Below, piece by piece: positions 36,513 through 45,304 of a stretch of DNA of 64,000 bases; position 1 is the first letter of the stretch; every line of letters begins with the position of its first letter. The stretch spans positions 1 through 64,000 of the forward strand of contig NZ_LXYI01000034.1 of NCBI RefSeq assembly GCF_001650875.1, written 5' to 3'. Made by a program: the position numbers and the translations under genes. The notes beneath the pieces are model-generated. The model was not told the DNA's origin. It searched no databases and worked only from the letters and a program-made list of their open reading frames with translations. This DNA comes from Sulfitobacter sp. EhC04 (GTDB lineage: Bacteria; Pseudomonadota; Alphaproteobacteria; Rhodobacterales; Rhodobacteraceae).

Positions 36513-37280
36513 ATGGCAAGCTGGGCCGATCTGGACCAAGAATTACGCCTTTGGCACGCGGTGGGCGAAGTGCCCAGCTTCTGGTGGCGGGATGACGATA
36601 CCGAAGCGCCGACCACCGATCTGGACCAGCTGATCGCGCTGGCCGAGCGGTTTTCGGCCCCGCTGCATCTTGCGGTGGTGCCCCATGCGATTGATCCCGG
36701 CCTCGCGCCGCGCCTGCGCGCGTCGCCTTCGGTTTATGCCTTGCAGCACGGTTTTGCGCACAAGAACCACGAGCCGAAGGGCGCGCGCGCGTCTGAGGTC
36801 GGGGTGAATCGCGACATCGCCTTGCAGGAGACGGATCTGAGGAACGGATGGCAGCGGATGGTGGCGGCGGAATTGCCAAACCTTCTGCCTGTTTTTGTCC
36901 CGCCCTGGAACCGGATTGCGGACAAGACGCTGATGGCTCTGCCGCGCCTGGGGTATCGCGCGGTGTCGGTCTTTGACCGGCGGCCAGAACAACCGGTGGG
37001 GCTGCCGCATTTCAACGGCCATATCGACCCGATCCGCTGGAAAGAGGGCGCGCGTTTTGCCGGAACGGAAAAGACGCTGGAGCAGGCGGTGCAGCACCTG
37101 CGCCAGCGCCGTCTGGGCGCGGCCGAAAAGGACGAGCCGACAGGCTTTGTCACCCATCATCTGCAAACCGATGAACCAACCTGGGATTTCAGCGCCGCGC
37201 TGTTGGAGCGGCTGACATTCGATGGTGCGACCAACTGGATCGCGCTGCCTCAGGTCGTAAAAGGAGCCGAACTTGGTTGA
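36513..37280 (+). CDS. Polysaccharide deacetylase-like (NodB-type) protein
   Basis: A 255-residue protein without a signal peptide. Motifs fit a divergent carbohydrate esterase 4 fold: RDDDTEAPT (catalytic and metal Asp), QHGFAHKNH (metal His pair), FVPPWNRI and TGFVTHHLQTDE. It would remove acetyl groups from an N-acetylated sugar or glycan precursor. The ATG at 36513 has AAGGAG 7 bases upstream. It is translationally coupled to the GNAT gene, which starts inside its last codons, and lies 25 bases after dacB. The substrate is unknown. Confidence 0.78.
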   Translation: MASWADLDQELRLWHAVGEVPSFWWRDDDTEAPTTDLDQLIALAERFSAPLHLAVVPHAIDPGLAPRLRASPSVYALQHGFAHKNHEPKGARASEVGVNRDIALQETDLRNGWQRMVAAELPNLLPVFVPPWNRIADKTLMALPRLGYRAVSVFDRRPEQPVGLPHFNGHIDPIRWKEGARFAGTEKTLEQAVQHLRQRRLGAAEKDEPTGFVTHHLQTDEPTWDFSAALLERLTFDGATNWIALPQVVKGAELG

Positions 37281-38127
37281 GATTGCCTATGCCGCGCCGG
37301 CGGAGCGCGAGGAAGTTGCGCAGTTCATGAACGCGGTTTTTGTGAAGGCCAAGTGGGACATCGACGGGTGGCGCCGGTTGGTGGCCGGGCGCTGGTGCGG
37401 GCCGGAGGGGCGATATGCCATCACGGTGCGCGACAAGGGGCGGCTGATGGGCGTTCTGGGGCTGGTCTATGCGGAGCGGATCACAGCCGAAGGCATCCGG
37501 ACCACAGCGGACATGACATCGTGGTATGTGCTGAAAGACCTGCGGGGACAGGGGGTTGGCGGCAAGATGATGGCGCTAGCCACCTCTGACCCGGAGGTGA
37601 CGGTCACCAACTTTTCCAGCGCCAAGGCGGCGGTCAGCGTGCTGGAGCGCGCGGGGCTGGAGGTGCTGGACCGGGAGCGGCTGGTCTGGCATCCGTCGCA
37701 GATGCCAAAGTTCAAGGTACATGAGGACCCGCTGGCGCTGGGCGACAGGCTGACGGCGAAGGACCGGCGGATCATCGGGGATCATCAGGGGCTGCGCCTG
37801 CGGCATCTGGCGGTGGAAACGCCGGACGGCTTGTGTGTGATGGTGGTTTATCCGCAGAAAAAGCACGATGAATATGTCACGCATGAGATCATGTATCTGG
37901 CCGACCAGCCGCTGTTTGCGCGGCACGCGGCGCAGATTGCGGCGTCGGTCCTGCCCGCGCGGGAGGCGATCCTGTCACTGGACCGCAGGTTTGCGGCGGA
38001 GGGGATCGCCTGCGACGATGTGCGCGCCTTTGCGACGCCCCGGTTCTGTCAGAAGGGGCTGCTGCACCCGTCCGAGATCGACATGCTCTATTCGGAATGC
38101 GTGCTGCTGAACATCAAGATTCACTAA
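37273..38127 (+). CDS. GNAT-family N-acetyltransferase with C-terminal extension
   Basis: A 284-residue protein. The N-terminal 135 residues form a GNAT domain; the acetyl-CoA loop is LKDLRGQGVGGKMM. Residues 140-284 are an extension of unknown fold that looks like a second, degenerate acyltransferase half. The start is TTG at 37273, with AAGGAG 6 bases before it, overlapping the deacetylase stop by 8 bases. A deacetylase and an acetyltransferase made together suggest a remodelling step on an amino sugar: acetyl removal followed by a different acyl addition. This is inference. Confidence 0.78.
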   Translation: MVEIAYAAPAEREEVAQFMNAVFVKAKWDIDGWRRLVAGRWCGPEGRYAITVRDKGRLMGVLGLVYAERITAEGIRTTADMTSWYVLKDLRGQGVGGKMMALATSDPEVTVTNFSSAKAAVSVLERAGLEVLDRERLVWHPSQMPKFKVHEDPLALGDRLTAKDRRIIGDHQGLRLRHLAVETPDGLCVMVVYPQKKHDEYVTHEIMYLADQPLFARHAAQIAASVLPAREAILSLDRRFAAEGIACDDVRAFATPRFCQKGLLHPSEIDMLYSECVLLNIKIH

Positions 38128-38142
38128 GTTCCGCTAGTGCCG

Positions 38143-38565
38143 TCAACTGAGGTGACGCGCGCGCGCGCCGCGTTCGATGGCAGCGGCATGCAGGCGGTCA
38201 ATGTTCAACTCGTAACGGATTTCTTCGAGCAGGCGCAGTTCGGCTTCCTCAAGCTTGCCGTCGGCGGCGGCGACGTCGCAGGCCAACGCATAGGCGGTCT
38301 CGTACAGGCGTTCGGGCAGGGCCTCGCGGATCAGGCCGAACAGCGCATCAAGCCCGTCTTCCTGTTCGAAGAGGTCGAAGACGGTCTTGCTGATGGTGCT
38401 GAGCCGGTCGTTGTCGTAATCCGCGAAGATCGGCAGCATGTTGACCGACGATTGAATCTTGATCAGTTCGGTGGTTCGGATGTGTTCGTCGGAGGCGGAA
38501 ACGGCGACCATCATCGCGACAAGACAGTCCTGCGCGCTGAGCGACAGGGAGGGATCGTCAGGCAT
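38143..38565 (-). CDS. TerB-family (tellurite resistance-like) protein
   Basis: A 140-residue, mostly helical, acidic cytoplasmic protein. The pattern LVAMMVAVSASDEHIRTTEL then ALACDVAAADGKLEEAELRLLEEI shows the two acidic metal-binding-type helices of the TerB/DjlA N-terminal fold. The ATG at 38565 has AAGGAAG upstream on the lower strand. It is divergent from lysK. Despite the family name, tellurite resistance should not be inferred, as no other ter gene is present. Confidence 0.85.
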   Translation of the reverse strand: MPDDPSLSLSAQDCLVAMMVAVSASDEHIRTTELIKIQSSVNMLPIFADYDNDRLSTISKTVFDLFEQEDGLDALFGLIREALPERLYETAYALACDVAAADGKLEEAELRLLEEIRYELNIDRLHAAAIERGARARHLS

Positions 38566-38600
38566 GGAACTTCCTTTGATACTGTGTTGGGCACAGATTA

Positions 38601-38629
38601 TTGACCCGGTCCGCCCGGCGCAATAGGTA
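38601..38629 (+). promoter_or_regulatory. Candidate sigma70 promoter of lysK
   Basis: TTGACC (38601-38606) and TAGGTA (38624-38629) are separated by 17 bases, about 50 bases before the lysK start. Confidence 0.4.
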
Positions 38630-38681
38630 GCGGTCTGATCTGCGTGCAATGGGCGCGCGGGTGCCAATGATGGAAAATGTA

Positions 38682-40262
38682 ATGTCTGAAATGCGTGACG
38701 CCGCGATGAACAGCAAGGCCTGGCCCTTTGAAGAAGCGCGTCGGGTGCTCAAACGCTATCAGAACAAGCCGCCGGAAAAGGGTTTCGTGCTGTTCGAGAC
38801 GGGCTATGGCCCCTCTGGCCTGCCGCATATCGGGACCTTCGGCGAGGTGCTGCGGACCACGATGATCAAACGCGCGTTCGAGGAGATTTCGGACATTCCG
38901 ACCAAACTGGTCTGCTTTTCCGACGATCTGGACGGGATGCGCAAGGTGCCGGGCAATGTGCCGCAGCAGGAGATGCTGGCCGAGCACATGCACAAGCCGC
39001 TGACCTCGGTGCCGGACCCTTTCGGCACCCATGAGAGCTTTGGCCATCATAACAACGCAATGCTGCGGCGGTTCCTGGATACCTTCGGGTTCGAGTATGA
39101 ATTCTATTCCGCGCGGGAGTACTACCGGTCGGGCCGGTTCGACGAGATTTTGCTGCGCGCGGCGGAGCGGTATGACGAGATCATGGCCGTGATGCTGAAA
39201 TCGCTGCGCGAGGAGCGGCGTCAGACCTATTCGATCTTTCTGCCGATCCACCCGGAGACGGGGCGGGTGTTGTACGTGCCGATCCGCGAGGTGAATGCCA
39301 AGGAGGGCACAATCACCTTTGACACCGAAGAGGGCGAGGAAATGACCCTGCCGGTCACAGGCGGCAACGTGAAATTGCAGTGGAAGCCCGATTTCGGCGC
39401 ACGCTGGGCGGCGCTGGACGTGGATTTTGAGATGTACGGCAAGGAACATGCCACCAACACCGCGATCTATGACAGGATTTGTGAGATCCTTGGTGGCAGG
39501 AAGCCGGAGCATTTCAGCTATGAGTTGTTCCTGGACGAGAATGGGCAGAAGATTTCCAAATCCTCCGGCAATGGTATCTCGATTGACCAATGGCTGACCT
39601 ATGCGAGCACGGAATCGCTGGCGTATTTCATGTTTCTCAAGCCGAAGACCGCCAAGCGGATGCATTTCGATGTGATCCCGAAGGCGGTGGATGAATATCA
39701 CCAGCAGTTGCGGGCCTATGAGACGCAGGATGCCAAGGGGCGGGCGAATAACCCGGTCTGGCACATCCACGGGGGCGATGTGCCCCAGTCGGACATGGTT
39801 GTGCCGTTCTCGATGCTGTTGAACCTCGCATCGGTGTCTTCAGCCGAGGACAAGGGGCAGTTGTGGGGCTTTATCCAGCGGTATGCGCCTGATGCCTCGC
39901 CCGAGAAGAACCCCGGCATGGATGCGGCTGCGGGCCATGCGGTGCGGTATTTCAACGATTTCGTAAAGCCGCACAAGGTGTTCCGCGCCCCGACCGACCT
40001 GGAGCGCGAGGCCCTGGAAGAGCTGCGCGACAACCTGCGGTCCTGGGATGGCGGGCTGGATGCCGAAGCGCTTCAGAGCATGGTCTTTGCCGTCGGGAAA
40101 GAGCGGTTCGAGCCGCTGCGCGACTGGTTCACGGCGCTTTATGAGGTGCTGTTGGGGGCCTCGCAGGGGCCGCGTTTTGGCGGGTTCATCGCGCTTTATG
40201 GAGTGACGGAAACCGCCGATCTGATCGACGAGGCGCTGGCGGGCAAACTGACGGCGGGCTGA
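38682..40262 (+). CDS. lysK: Lysine--tRNA ligase, class I
   Basis: A class I (archaeal-type) lysyl-tRNA synthetase of 526 residues, as found in many alphaproteobacteria in place of class II LysS. The HIGH-type motif is [11 protein letters not shown] (His49) and the KMSKS loop is KISKS (290-294). The start is uncertain: ATG at 38682 gives [20 protein letters not shown]; ATGs at 38667 and 38664 are also in frame. It is divergent from the TerB gene, with a sigma70-like promoter between. Bases 40263-40419 downstream hold no gene. Confidence 0.95.
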   Translation: MSEMRDAAMNSKAWPFEEARRVLKRYQNKPPEKGFVLFETGYGPSGLPHIGTFGEVLRTTMIKRAFEEISDIPTKLVCFSDDLDGMRKVPGNVPQQEMLAEHMHKPLTSVPDPFGTHESFGHHNNAMLRRFLDTFGFEYEFYSAREYYRSGRFDEILLRAAERYDEIMAVMLKSLREERRQTYSIFLPIHPETGRVLYVPIREVNAKEGTITFDTEEGEEMTLPVTGGNVKLQWKPDFGARWAALDVDFEMYGKEHATNTAIYDRICEILGGRKPEHFSYELFLDENGQKISKSSGNGISIDQWLTYASTESLAYFMFLKPKTAKRMHFDVIPKAVDEYHQQLRAYETQDAKGRANNPVWHIHGGDVPQSDMVVPFSMLLNLASVSSAEDKGQLWGFIQRYAPDASPEKNPGMDAAAGHAVRYFNDFVKPHKVFRAPTDLEREALEELRDNLRSWDGGLDAEALQSMVFAVGKERFEPLRDWFTALYEVLLGASQGPRFGGFIALYGVTETADLIDEALAGKLTAG

Positions 40263-40419
40263 AACTCTTGTCCTGTTGATGCCGTGACTTACCATTGATG
40301 CGTTTCGGGATATACCTGGATCACTTGTTCGCGGCCTCTTCCTTCGGTCGAACGCGAAAAAGCGATGTTTCAGGTTTTTCCCGAAACGCTGTAGTCACAC
40401 AGCCAACAGGAGAGTGATC

Positions 40420-40833
40420 ATGCGGACAGGGTTTTTGAGGATATTCGGGGCGCTGATGCTGGCGGTGATGTCCGTCACCGGGGCTGCCGCGCAATCCACC
40501 GAGATCGAGGGCACGATCGACAGCCAGTTCGAAGCCTTCAAGGCGGATGATTTCGCGACGGCATTTACCTATGCCACGCCGAGTTTGCAGCAATTGTTCC
40601 AGTCGCCGCAGAATTTCCAGCGCATGGTGACACAGGGCTATCCGATGGTCTGGCGCCCTGCCGAAGTGCGCTATCTGGAACTGCGCGAGAGGGGCGGTGC
40701 GATGTGGCAGAAGGTGCAGATCACCGATGCCAAGGGCTTTACCCATATTCTGGATTACAAGATGGAACAGACGGATATGGGCTGGCGCATCGGCGCCGTG
40801 CAGATCCTGGATGCGCCGGGGGCGACGGCCTGA
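40420..40833 (+). CDS. DUF4864 family exported protein
   Basis: A 137-residue protein with signal peptide MRTGFLRIFGALMLAVMSV ending GAAAQ. The mature part has a small NTF2-like layout (EIEGTIDSQFEAFKADDFAT, then YMWRP-like PMVWRPAEVRYLELRE and DMGWRIGAVQIL at the end), the pattern of DUF4864. No activity is known. The ATG at 40420 has AGGAG 7 bases upstream. It stands alone after lysK. Confidence 0.82.
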   Translation: MRTGFLRIFGALMLAVMSVTGAAAQSTEIEGTIDSQFEAFKADDFATAFTYATPSLQQLFQSPQNFQRMVTQGYPMVWRPAEVRYLELRERGGAMWQKVQITDAKGFTHILDYKMEQTDMGWRIGAVQILDAPGATA

Positions 40834-40993
40834 CAGCAGGCGTTGCGCCATTGACCGTGCGCTGGTCTCAGCGCTGCTTAAGACTTCATTGATATTTCCT
40901 TTCTCGCAGACCGGCAATCGCCGGGTCTGAGATCAACCAGACGGCGTTCTGGCGGCGTGGGTGCCGTGGTGCTGCCGGAGAAAGGGATATTTG

Positions 40994-43282
40994 ATGAACA
41001 AGGCGATTACCGATGGCGTGGTGCTGATGCCGACCCCGTTTGCGCAAGGTCTGGATGTCTGGTCGAGCGGCGATGGGACGCCGGGTTCGGACACCTATGA
41101 AGGCTCGGCCAACGGGGCCTTTGTGCCTGCGGATCAGGATTTCGGGGGTGCGCTGGAACTGCTGAAGACGGCAAACACGCAAAAACTGCGATTTATGGGC
41201 GAGACGCCCCTGTTGCCGGGGTGCTATCTGCAGATCAGGGCAAGGGTGAAAGCGATCAGTGGCAATCTGCCGTCGGTGCGCATTGCCGGTTATGCGGCGC
41301 GGGCGAACGGGTCTCTTGTGAACAATGTCGCGGGGTTTGTGCCCTACGTCACGCTGACGACCTATGGCGAGGTGGTCGAGGTGTCGGCCATCGTTGGGGC
41401 GGGTGATCGTGGCGGGGTCGATCTGGTCTGGGGGACAGAGCCGATCTACGGGCATTTCGGGATTGACCTGATTGGACCGAACGGCGGGATCATCCGGGTC
41501 GATGACATCGAGATCGTGGACGTGACGTCGGTTTTCCTGCGCGACATGCTGAGCCAGGTGGACGTGGTGGATTTCGGCGCTGTTGGTGACGGGACAACCG
41601 ATGACAGCGCCGCTTTCGATGCGGCCAATGCGGCGGCGGACGGGCGAACCGTATTTGTGCCGGCTGGCACGTATAGGCTGAATTCCAGCGTGACGATCGA
41701 CAGCAATGTGAAATTCGAAGGCAAGGTGAGCATGCCGACCAGCGCCATTCTGGTGCTGCGCCGCAACTTTGACCTGCCGAATTATATCGAAGCATTCGAG
41801 GATGAGGAACTGGCCTTTCGCAAGGCCTTTCAGGCCCTGCTGAACAATGCGGATCACGACACGCTGGATCTGGGCGGGCGCAAGGTGAACATCACAGGCC
41901 CGATTGACATGCAGGCGACGGTGCCGGGCCAGAACTCCTATGCGACGCGCCGGGTGATCCGGAATGGCCAGTTGGAGGCGGCAAGCAGCAATGCCTGGGA
42001 CACAGAAGTTGTGACCTCGCAAGCCACCTATAACACCAACAACAACAAGCGACTGACCAATGTCACGAACATCGCCAACATCCCAGTTGGTGCCCTGGTG
42101 GAGGGAAACGGGGTGGGCCGCGAGATCTATGTGCGGTCCAAGAACGTGGCGACCGGGCAGATCGAATTGAACGCGCCACTTTACGATGCCTCCGGCACGC
42201 AGAATTTCACCTTTCGCAAGTTTCAGTACATGCTGGATTTCAGCGGTTTCAGCCTGCTGAGCAAGTTCGTGCTGGCTGACATCGAATTCCAGTGCAACAA
42301 TCGGTCATCCGCGATCATGCTGGCCCTGTCGGGCACGGCGTTTCACGTGCGCGACTGCTTTATCACGCGCCCGGCGGACCGCGGGATCACGTCCATTGGC
42401 GGGGGCTGTCAGGGCATGTTGATCGACCGTTGCCAGTTCCTGTCGTCGGAAGATGCGATTCCGGTGTCGCAGCGCACGACCATCGGGTTCAACGCCAATG
42501 CCAATGATGTGAAGCTGCGGGACAACCGTGCCACCCGGTTGCGCCATTTCGGATTGCTGGGCGGGGCCAACAGCATCATCACGGGAAACCATTTTTTTCA
42601 GGGTGACGAGGTGAACAACGGGGTGCGGTCGGCAGGTATCATTCTGGCCAATACCCATGTCAGTTCAATTTTTTCGGGCAATTATGTGGACAATTGCTTT
42701 GTTGAATGGACCAACGAACAGGACCCGGCACCGGGGTTCAGCTCTGAATTCTCGTTCAGCGCGCTCAGCATCACCGACAATATCTTTCTGTCCGGCGAGG
42801 TGGCACCCTGGTTCAGCTATATTGTGGTCAAGCCGCATGGGGCGGGGCATTTCCTGAGCGGCGTGTCGATCACCGGGAACCGGTTTCGCAGCCTGAACGG
42901 CACCATCGACCGGGCGGAGCGGGTTGATACCACCTTTGCCGATCTCGATCTTTCAAGGTGCAAGAACGTGGTCTTTACCGAGAATTCGTTTCATGCGGTG
43001 ACCCATCAGGTCGAAAGCCCGGCCAAGGTGGAGTTCTTTCAAAATACGGCATCTGACATTTGGACCATTGATATGTCCGACTATCTGCCGTTTGGCGGCG
43101 AGGCGTTGAAGGTCGAAAGCGTGTTGCCGCAAGGGGCCCTGCGCAATGGCAACAACGTGCGCCAGTGGGAGACGCCCTATGCCGATGTCGCCATTGGCGG
43201 GAACCGCGACCAGATACGATTGAATTGGTCGACCGCGCTGCGCGGGCGGGTCCAGGTGACGGTCCGCATGGACAGTCGCTGA
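40994..43282 (+). CDS. Right-handed beta-helix (pectate-lyase-3-like) protein, tail-spike-like
   Basis: A 762-residue protein without a signal peptide, starting MNKAITDGVVLMPTPFAQGL. Residues about 30-180 form a carbohydrate-module-like domain. VVDFGAVGDGTTDDSAAFDA (around 191) is the entry motif of the pectate lyase 3/GH28-related beta-helix found in phage tail spikes, followed by a long beta-helix to about 690. The lack of export signal plus the spike-like build argues for a particle component, not a secreted pectinase. I recall homologues across Rhodobacterales as lone genes, one of them (rcc00171 of R. capsulatus) associated with the gene transfer agent; that link needs an alignment. The terminator at 43290 follows. 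Confidence 0.75.
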   Translation: MNKAITDGVVLMPTPFAQGLDVWSSGDGTPGSDTYEGSANGAFVPADQDFGGALELLKTANTQKLRFMGETPLLPGCYLQIRARVKAISGNLPSVRIAGYAARANGSLVNNVAGFVPYVTLTTYGEVVEVSAIVGAGDRGGVDLVWGTEPIYGHFGIDLIGPNGGIIRVDDIEIVDVTSVFLRDMLSQVDVVDFGAVGDGTTDDSAAFDAANAAADGRTVFVPAGTYRLNSSVTIDSNVKFEGKVSMPTSAILVLRRNFDLPNYIEAFEDEELAFRKAFQALLNNADHDTLDLGGRKVNITGPIDMQATVPGQNSYATRRVIRNGQLEAASSNAWDTEVVTSQATYNTNNNKRLTNVTNIANIPVGALVEGNGVGREIYVRSKNVATGQIELNAPLYDASGTQNFTFRKFQYMLDFSGFSLLSKFVLADIEFQCNNRSSAIMLALSGTAFHVRDCFITRPADRGITSIGGGCQGMLIDRCQFLSSEDAIPVSQRTTIGFNANANDVKLRDNRATRLRHFGLLGGANSIITGNHFFQGDEVNNGVRSAGIILANTHVSSIFSGNYVDNCFVEWTNEQDPAPGFSSEFSFSALSITDNIFLSGEVAPWFSYIVVKPHGAGHFLSGVSITGNRFRSLNGTIDRAERVDTTFADLDLSRCKNVVFTENSFHAVTHQVESPAKVEFFQNTASDIWTIDMSDYLPFGGEALKVESVLPQGALRNGNNVRQWETPYADVAIGGNRDQIRLNWSTALRGRVQVTVRMDSR

Positions 43283-43289
43283 TTGGAGC

Positions 43290-43325
43290 GGCTGGCCCGG
43301 TCCGTTCATTCGGACCGGGCCAGCC
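43290..43325. terminator. Convergent terminator with 15-bp stem
   Basis: GGCTGGCCCGGTCCG (43290-43304) and CGGACCGGGCCAGCC (43311-43325) are perfect complements with loop TTCATT. It fits between two convergent stop codons (43282 and 43327). There is no T-tract on either side. Confidence 0.75.
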
Positions 43326-43326
43326 A

Positions 43327-43992
43327 TCAGAATTCGCGCCAAAGCCCCAGCTTGATCGACGTGTCGGAAACCCCGTCGAACGGGGTTTCAGTTCCGATTT
43401 GAATACGGAATTTTCGGTTCTTCGGCCTTATGAGGATGGAGGGGGCGAAGGTGCCATAGGTCTGCTGATCAATTTGGGCGAGGTAGACCTGCAACATCCC
43501 TGACGTCACTTCCGAGAAATTGTATCCCAGGGTGCCATCCAGCTTGGCCGCGCGTCTGCCGGTGGTGATATCCCAGTAAAGCGCGCCATCCACGCCCATC
43601 CATCCGTTGTTTTGCCCGATCTGAAAGCCCCGGCCCCATGACAGCCCCAACTTGACATGCGGCAGCATCAGGTCCTGGACCCAGGCTGTACCTGCGCCGA
43701 TTTCATAGGCCCATTTGTTCGCGGCCTCGGGTCGGCCAAGCGGGCGGCGCAGGAAAAACGTGACCGCGCCTGATTGAAGACCGAGATGGCTGTTGGCAAA
43801 ACTGAGGTCGGCACCGATTGTCAGGTCGTCGCGCCATCCGTACTCGATGTAGGTTCCGCTGCTTTGATCGAGCGATTTGTTTAACGTAAAGGTGGATGAA
43901 ACGAAGCTGGTGCCGGTCTCCCTCATCCAGGCGCCTGCCTGCGCAGGGCCGGACAGGCAGAGAAAGATCAGGACAAGAACCAAGACAGGCAT
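43327..43992 (-). CDS. Exported, probably outer-membrane, beta-rich protein
   Basis: A 221-residue protein with signal peptide MPVLVLVLIFLCLSGPAQAG. The mature sequence alternates polar and hydrophobic residues (YIEYGWRDDLTIGADLSF, KLDGTLGYNFSEVTSGMLQV) and ends in a C-terminal aromatic residue (SIKLGLWREF), as in outer-membrane beta-barrels. I do not recognise a named family beyond this. The ATG at 43992 has AGGAG on the lower strand. It is convergent with the beta-helix gene. Confidence 0.78.
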   Translation of the reverse strand: MPVLVLVLIFLCLSGPAQAGAWMRETGTSFVSSTFTLNKSLDQSSGTYIEYGWRDDLTIGADLSFANSHLGLQSGAVTFFLRRPLGRPEAANKWAYEIGAGTAWVQDLMLPHVKLGLSWGRGFQIGQNNGWMGVDGALYWDITTGRRAAKLDGTLGYNFSEVTSGMLQVYLAQIDQQTYGTFAPSILIRPKNRKFRIQIGTETPFDGVSDTSIKLGLWREF

Positions 43993-44056
43993 CGCATACT
44001 CCTGCGACGATCTTGGTTAATGCAGATTAAGAAAGAATTACCGGGACTGCGGGAAC

Positions 44057-44084
44057 GAAAAAGCCCGGAACAATGTTCCGGGCT
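44057..44084 (-). terminator. Terminator of the PLDc_N gene
   Basis: AGCCCGGAAC and GTTCCGGGCT form a perfect 10-bp stem with loop ATT; the lower strand continues TTTTTCG. Confidence 0.88.
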
Positions 44085-44105
44085 GATCCGCAAATCATTT
44101 TGTGC

Positions 44106-44291
44106 TTAGACCGTTGCGCGGTTCCCGCGGGGGCCGAAGATCAGCCAAGCGATAAAGCCAAGCACCGGCAGCAGCAGGATGACGATGGTCCACACGATTT
44201 TCGCGAGGGTCGATACACCCGATGTCAGCACCTGGTAGATGGCGTAGATATCGGCGATCAGGACGATTAGTCCGAATAGGCCATATTCCAT
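44106..44291 (-). CDS. PLDc_N domain small membrane protein, 61 aa
   Basis: A 61-residue integral membrane protein with two hydrophobic helices (LFGLIVLIADIYAIYQVL and IVWTIVILLLPVLGFIAWLI) and the C-terminal FGPRG. This is the PLDc_N (phospholipase D-nuclease N-terminal) module as a stand-alone protein, often among stress-induced genes. The ATG at 44291 has AAGGAGAC upstream on the lower strand. A GGAAC-N17-AGTT promoter lies at 44332-44357. It is divergent from the hemerythrin gene. Confidence 0.88.
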   Translation of the reverse strand: MEYGLFGLIVLIADIYAIYQVLTSGVSTLAKIVWTIVILLLPVLGFIAWLIFGPRGNRATV

Positions 44292-44331
44292 TGTTTGTCT
44301 CCTTGGATCACATATTCTGTATTGCTGGATA

Positions 44332-44357
44332 AACTCCGCGTGATCGGAAAAAGTTCC
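44332..44357 (-). promoter_or_regulatory. EcfG-like promoter (GGAAC-N17-AGTT)
   Basis: On the lower strand GGAAC (44357-44353) is followed by 17 bases and AGTT (44335-44332), one mismatch from the EcfG -10 box. It precedes the PLDc_N gene by about 40 bases. Confidence 0.45.
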
Positions 44358-44391
44358 GCAGCTTGCGGCAGCGCATTGTTATCGCTATGGA

Positions 44392-44946
44392 ATGCGGATG
44401 ATCTCTGACCCCGAACTGGCGCTTGACCGGCGCGATGGCCTGCCGGATGCCCTGCGGGTTCTGGCTGAGGCCTATCCGCGTGCGAATTGGGAAGCGCATG
44501 CAAATTTCGGTGAAATGATCCGCTTTTGGATGGATCGGCACGCGATGTTCCGGCAGTTGACCGATGTGTTGCAGAAGGATGCGCAGGCGCTGGCCGACAG
44601 CGGCGTTGATTTTGCCGACTACGCGCCGCGGCTGTCACACTATGGCGGAATGCTGCTGAACCAGCTTCACGGGCATCACCAGATCGAGGATCAGCACTAT
44701 TTTCCGCAATTGATCACGCTGGATGGACGTCTGGAGCGCGGCTTTGAACTGTTGGAGACTGATCACGAGGCGATGGACGGATTGCTGCATGGGATGGCCG
44801 AGGGGGCCAATGCCGTGTTGCAGGGCGGAGAGATCGGGCCGTTTCTGGACCGGTTGAACGGATTTACAACCCTGCTGAACCGCCATCTGACAGACGAGGA
44901 AGAGATCGTTGTGCCGGTGGTGCTGGAAACAGGTTTTCGCGGATAG
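44392..44946 (+). CDS. Hemerythrin HHE-domain protein
   Basis: A 184-residue four-helix protein with histidine/glutamate metal ligands: RHAMFRQL, QLHGHHQIEDQHYFP, LLETDHEAMDGLLHG and LLNRHLTDEEEIVVP. Such proteins carry a di-iron centre used for oxygen or NO handling or iron storage. The start is ATG at 44392 or 44398; no strong ribosome binding site is visible. It lies between PLDc_N and DUF3008 genes in a block with stress-type promoters. Confidence 0.88.
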   Translation: MRMISDPELALDRRDGLPDALRVLAEAYPRANWEAHANFGEMIRFWMDRHAMFRQLTDVLQKDAQALADSGVDFADYAPRLSHYGGMLLNQLHGHHQIEDQHYFPQLITLDGRLERGFELLETDHEAMDGLLHGMAEGANAVLQGGEIGPFLDRLNGFTTLLNRHLTDEEEIVVPVVLETGFRG

Positions 44947-44958
44947 GGCGGCCACCCC

Positions 44959-44983
44959 GGAACATCTGATGGTGACCTGAGTT
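44959..44983 (+). promoter_or_regulatory. EcfG-like promoter (GGAAC-N16-AGTT)
   Basis: GGAAC (44959-44963) and AGTT (44980-44983) at 16-base spacing, 37 bases before the DUF3008 start. One mismatch from the EcfG consensus. Confidence 0.45.
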
Positions 44984-45019
44984 GAGCGGTCATAAGGACC
45001 TCAACTGAAAGGAACAGCC

Positions 45020-45208
45020 ATGCCTGCGCAATCCAAAGCCCAGCAGCGCGCCGCCGGTGCCGCCCTGTCTGCCAAACGTGGTGAGACCAAGGTGTCCGAC
45101 CTGCAAGGCGCATCGAAAGAGATGTACGATACCATGACCGAGGACGAACTGGAGGATTACGCCAGTACCGACCATGATGGCCTGCCTGAAAAGGTGGATG
45201 ACGACTGA
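45020..45208 (+). CDS. DUF3008 family small stress protein, 62 aa
   Basis: A 62-residue highly polar protein starting MPAQSKAQQRAAGAALSAKR and ending in an acidic tail (EDYASTDHDGLPEKVDDD). The central VSDLQGASKEMYDTMTEDEL is the DUF3008 signature. Members are abundant, probably flexible proteins in alphaproteobacteria; function is unknown. The ATG has AAAGGAAC upstream. An EcfG-like promoter precedes it. Confidence 0.9.
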   Translation: MPAQSKAQQRAAGAALSAKRGETKVSDLQGASKEMYDTMTEDELEDYASTDHDGLPEKVDDD

Positions 45209-45242
45209 CTTGGCAAGGGTCCGCCTGCGGCTTGCGGACTGC

Positions 45243-45268
45243 GGAACCGGAGTGTCATTACAGACGTT
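45243..45268 (+). promoter_or_regulatory. EcfG-type promoter (GGAAC-N17-CGTT)
   Basis: GGAAC (45243-45247), 17 bases, CGTT (45265-45268): a perfect EcfG match 36 bases before the PRC-barrel gene. Confidence 0.65.
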
Positions 45269-45304
45269 TTCCCACCAGACACGCACTCAAGAAAGGAACA
45301 CGTT

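Noticed and set aside
44017..44030. TTAA-N6-TTAA as a CtrA site before the outer-membrane-like gene
   Set aside because: The spacer is six bases; CtrA boxes need seven.
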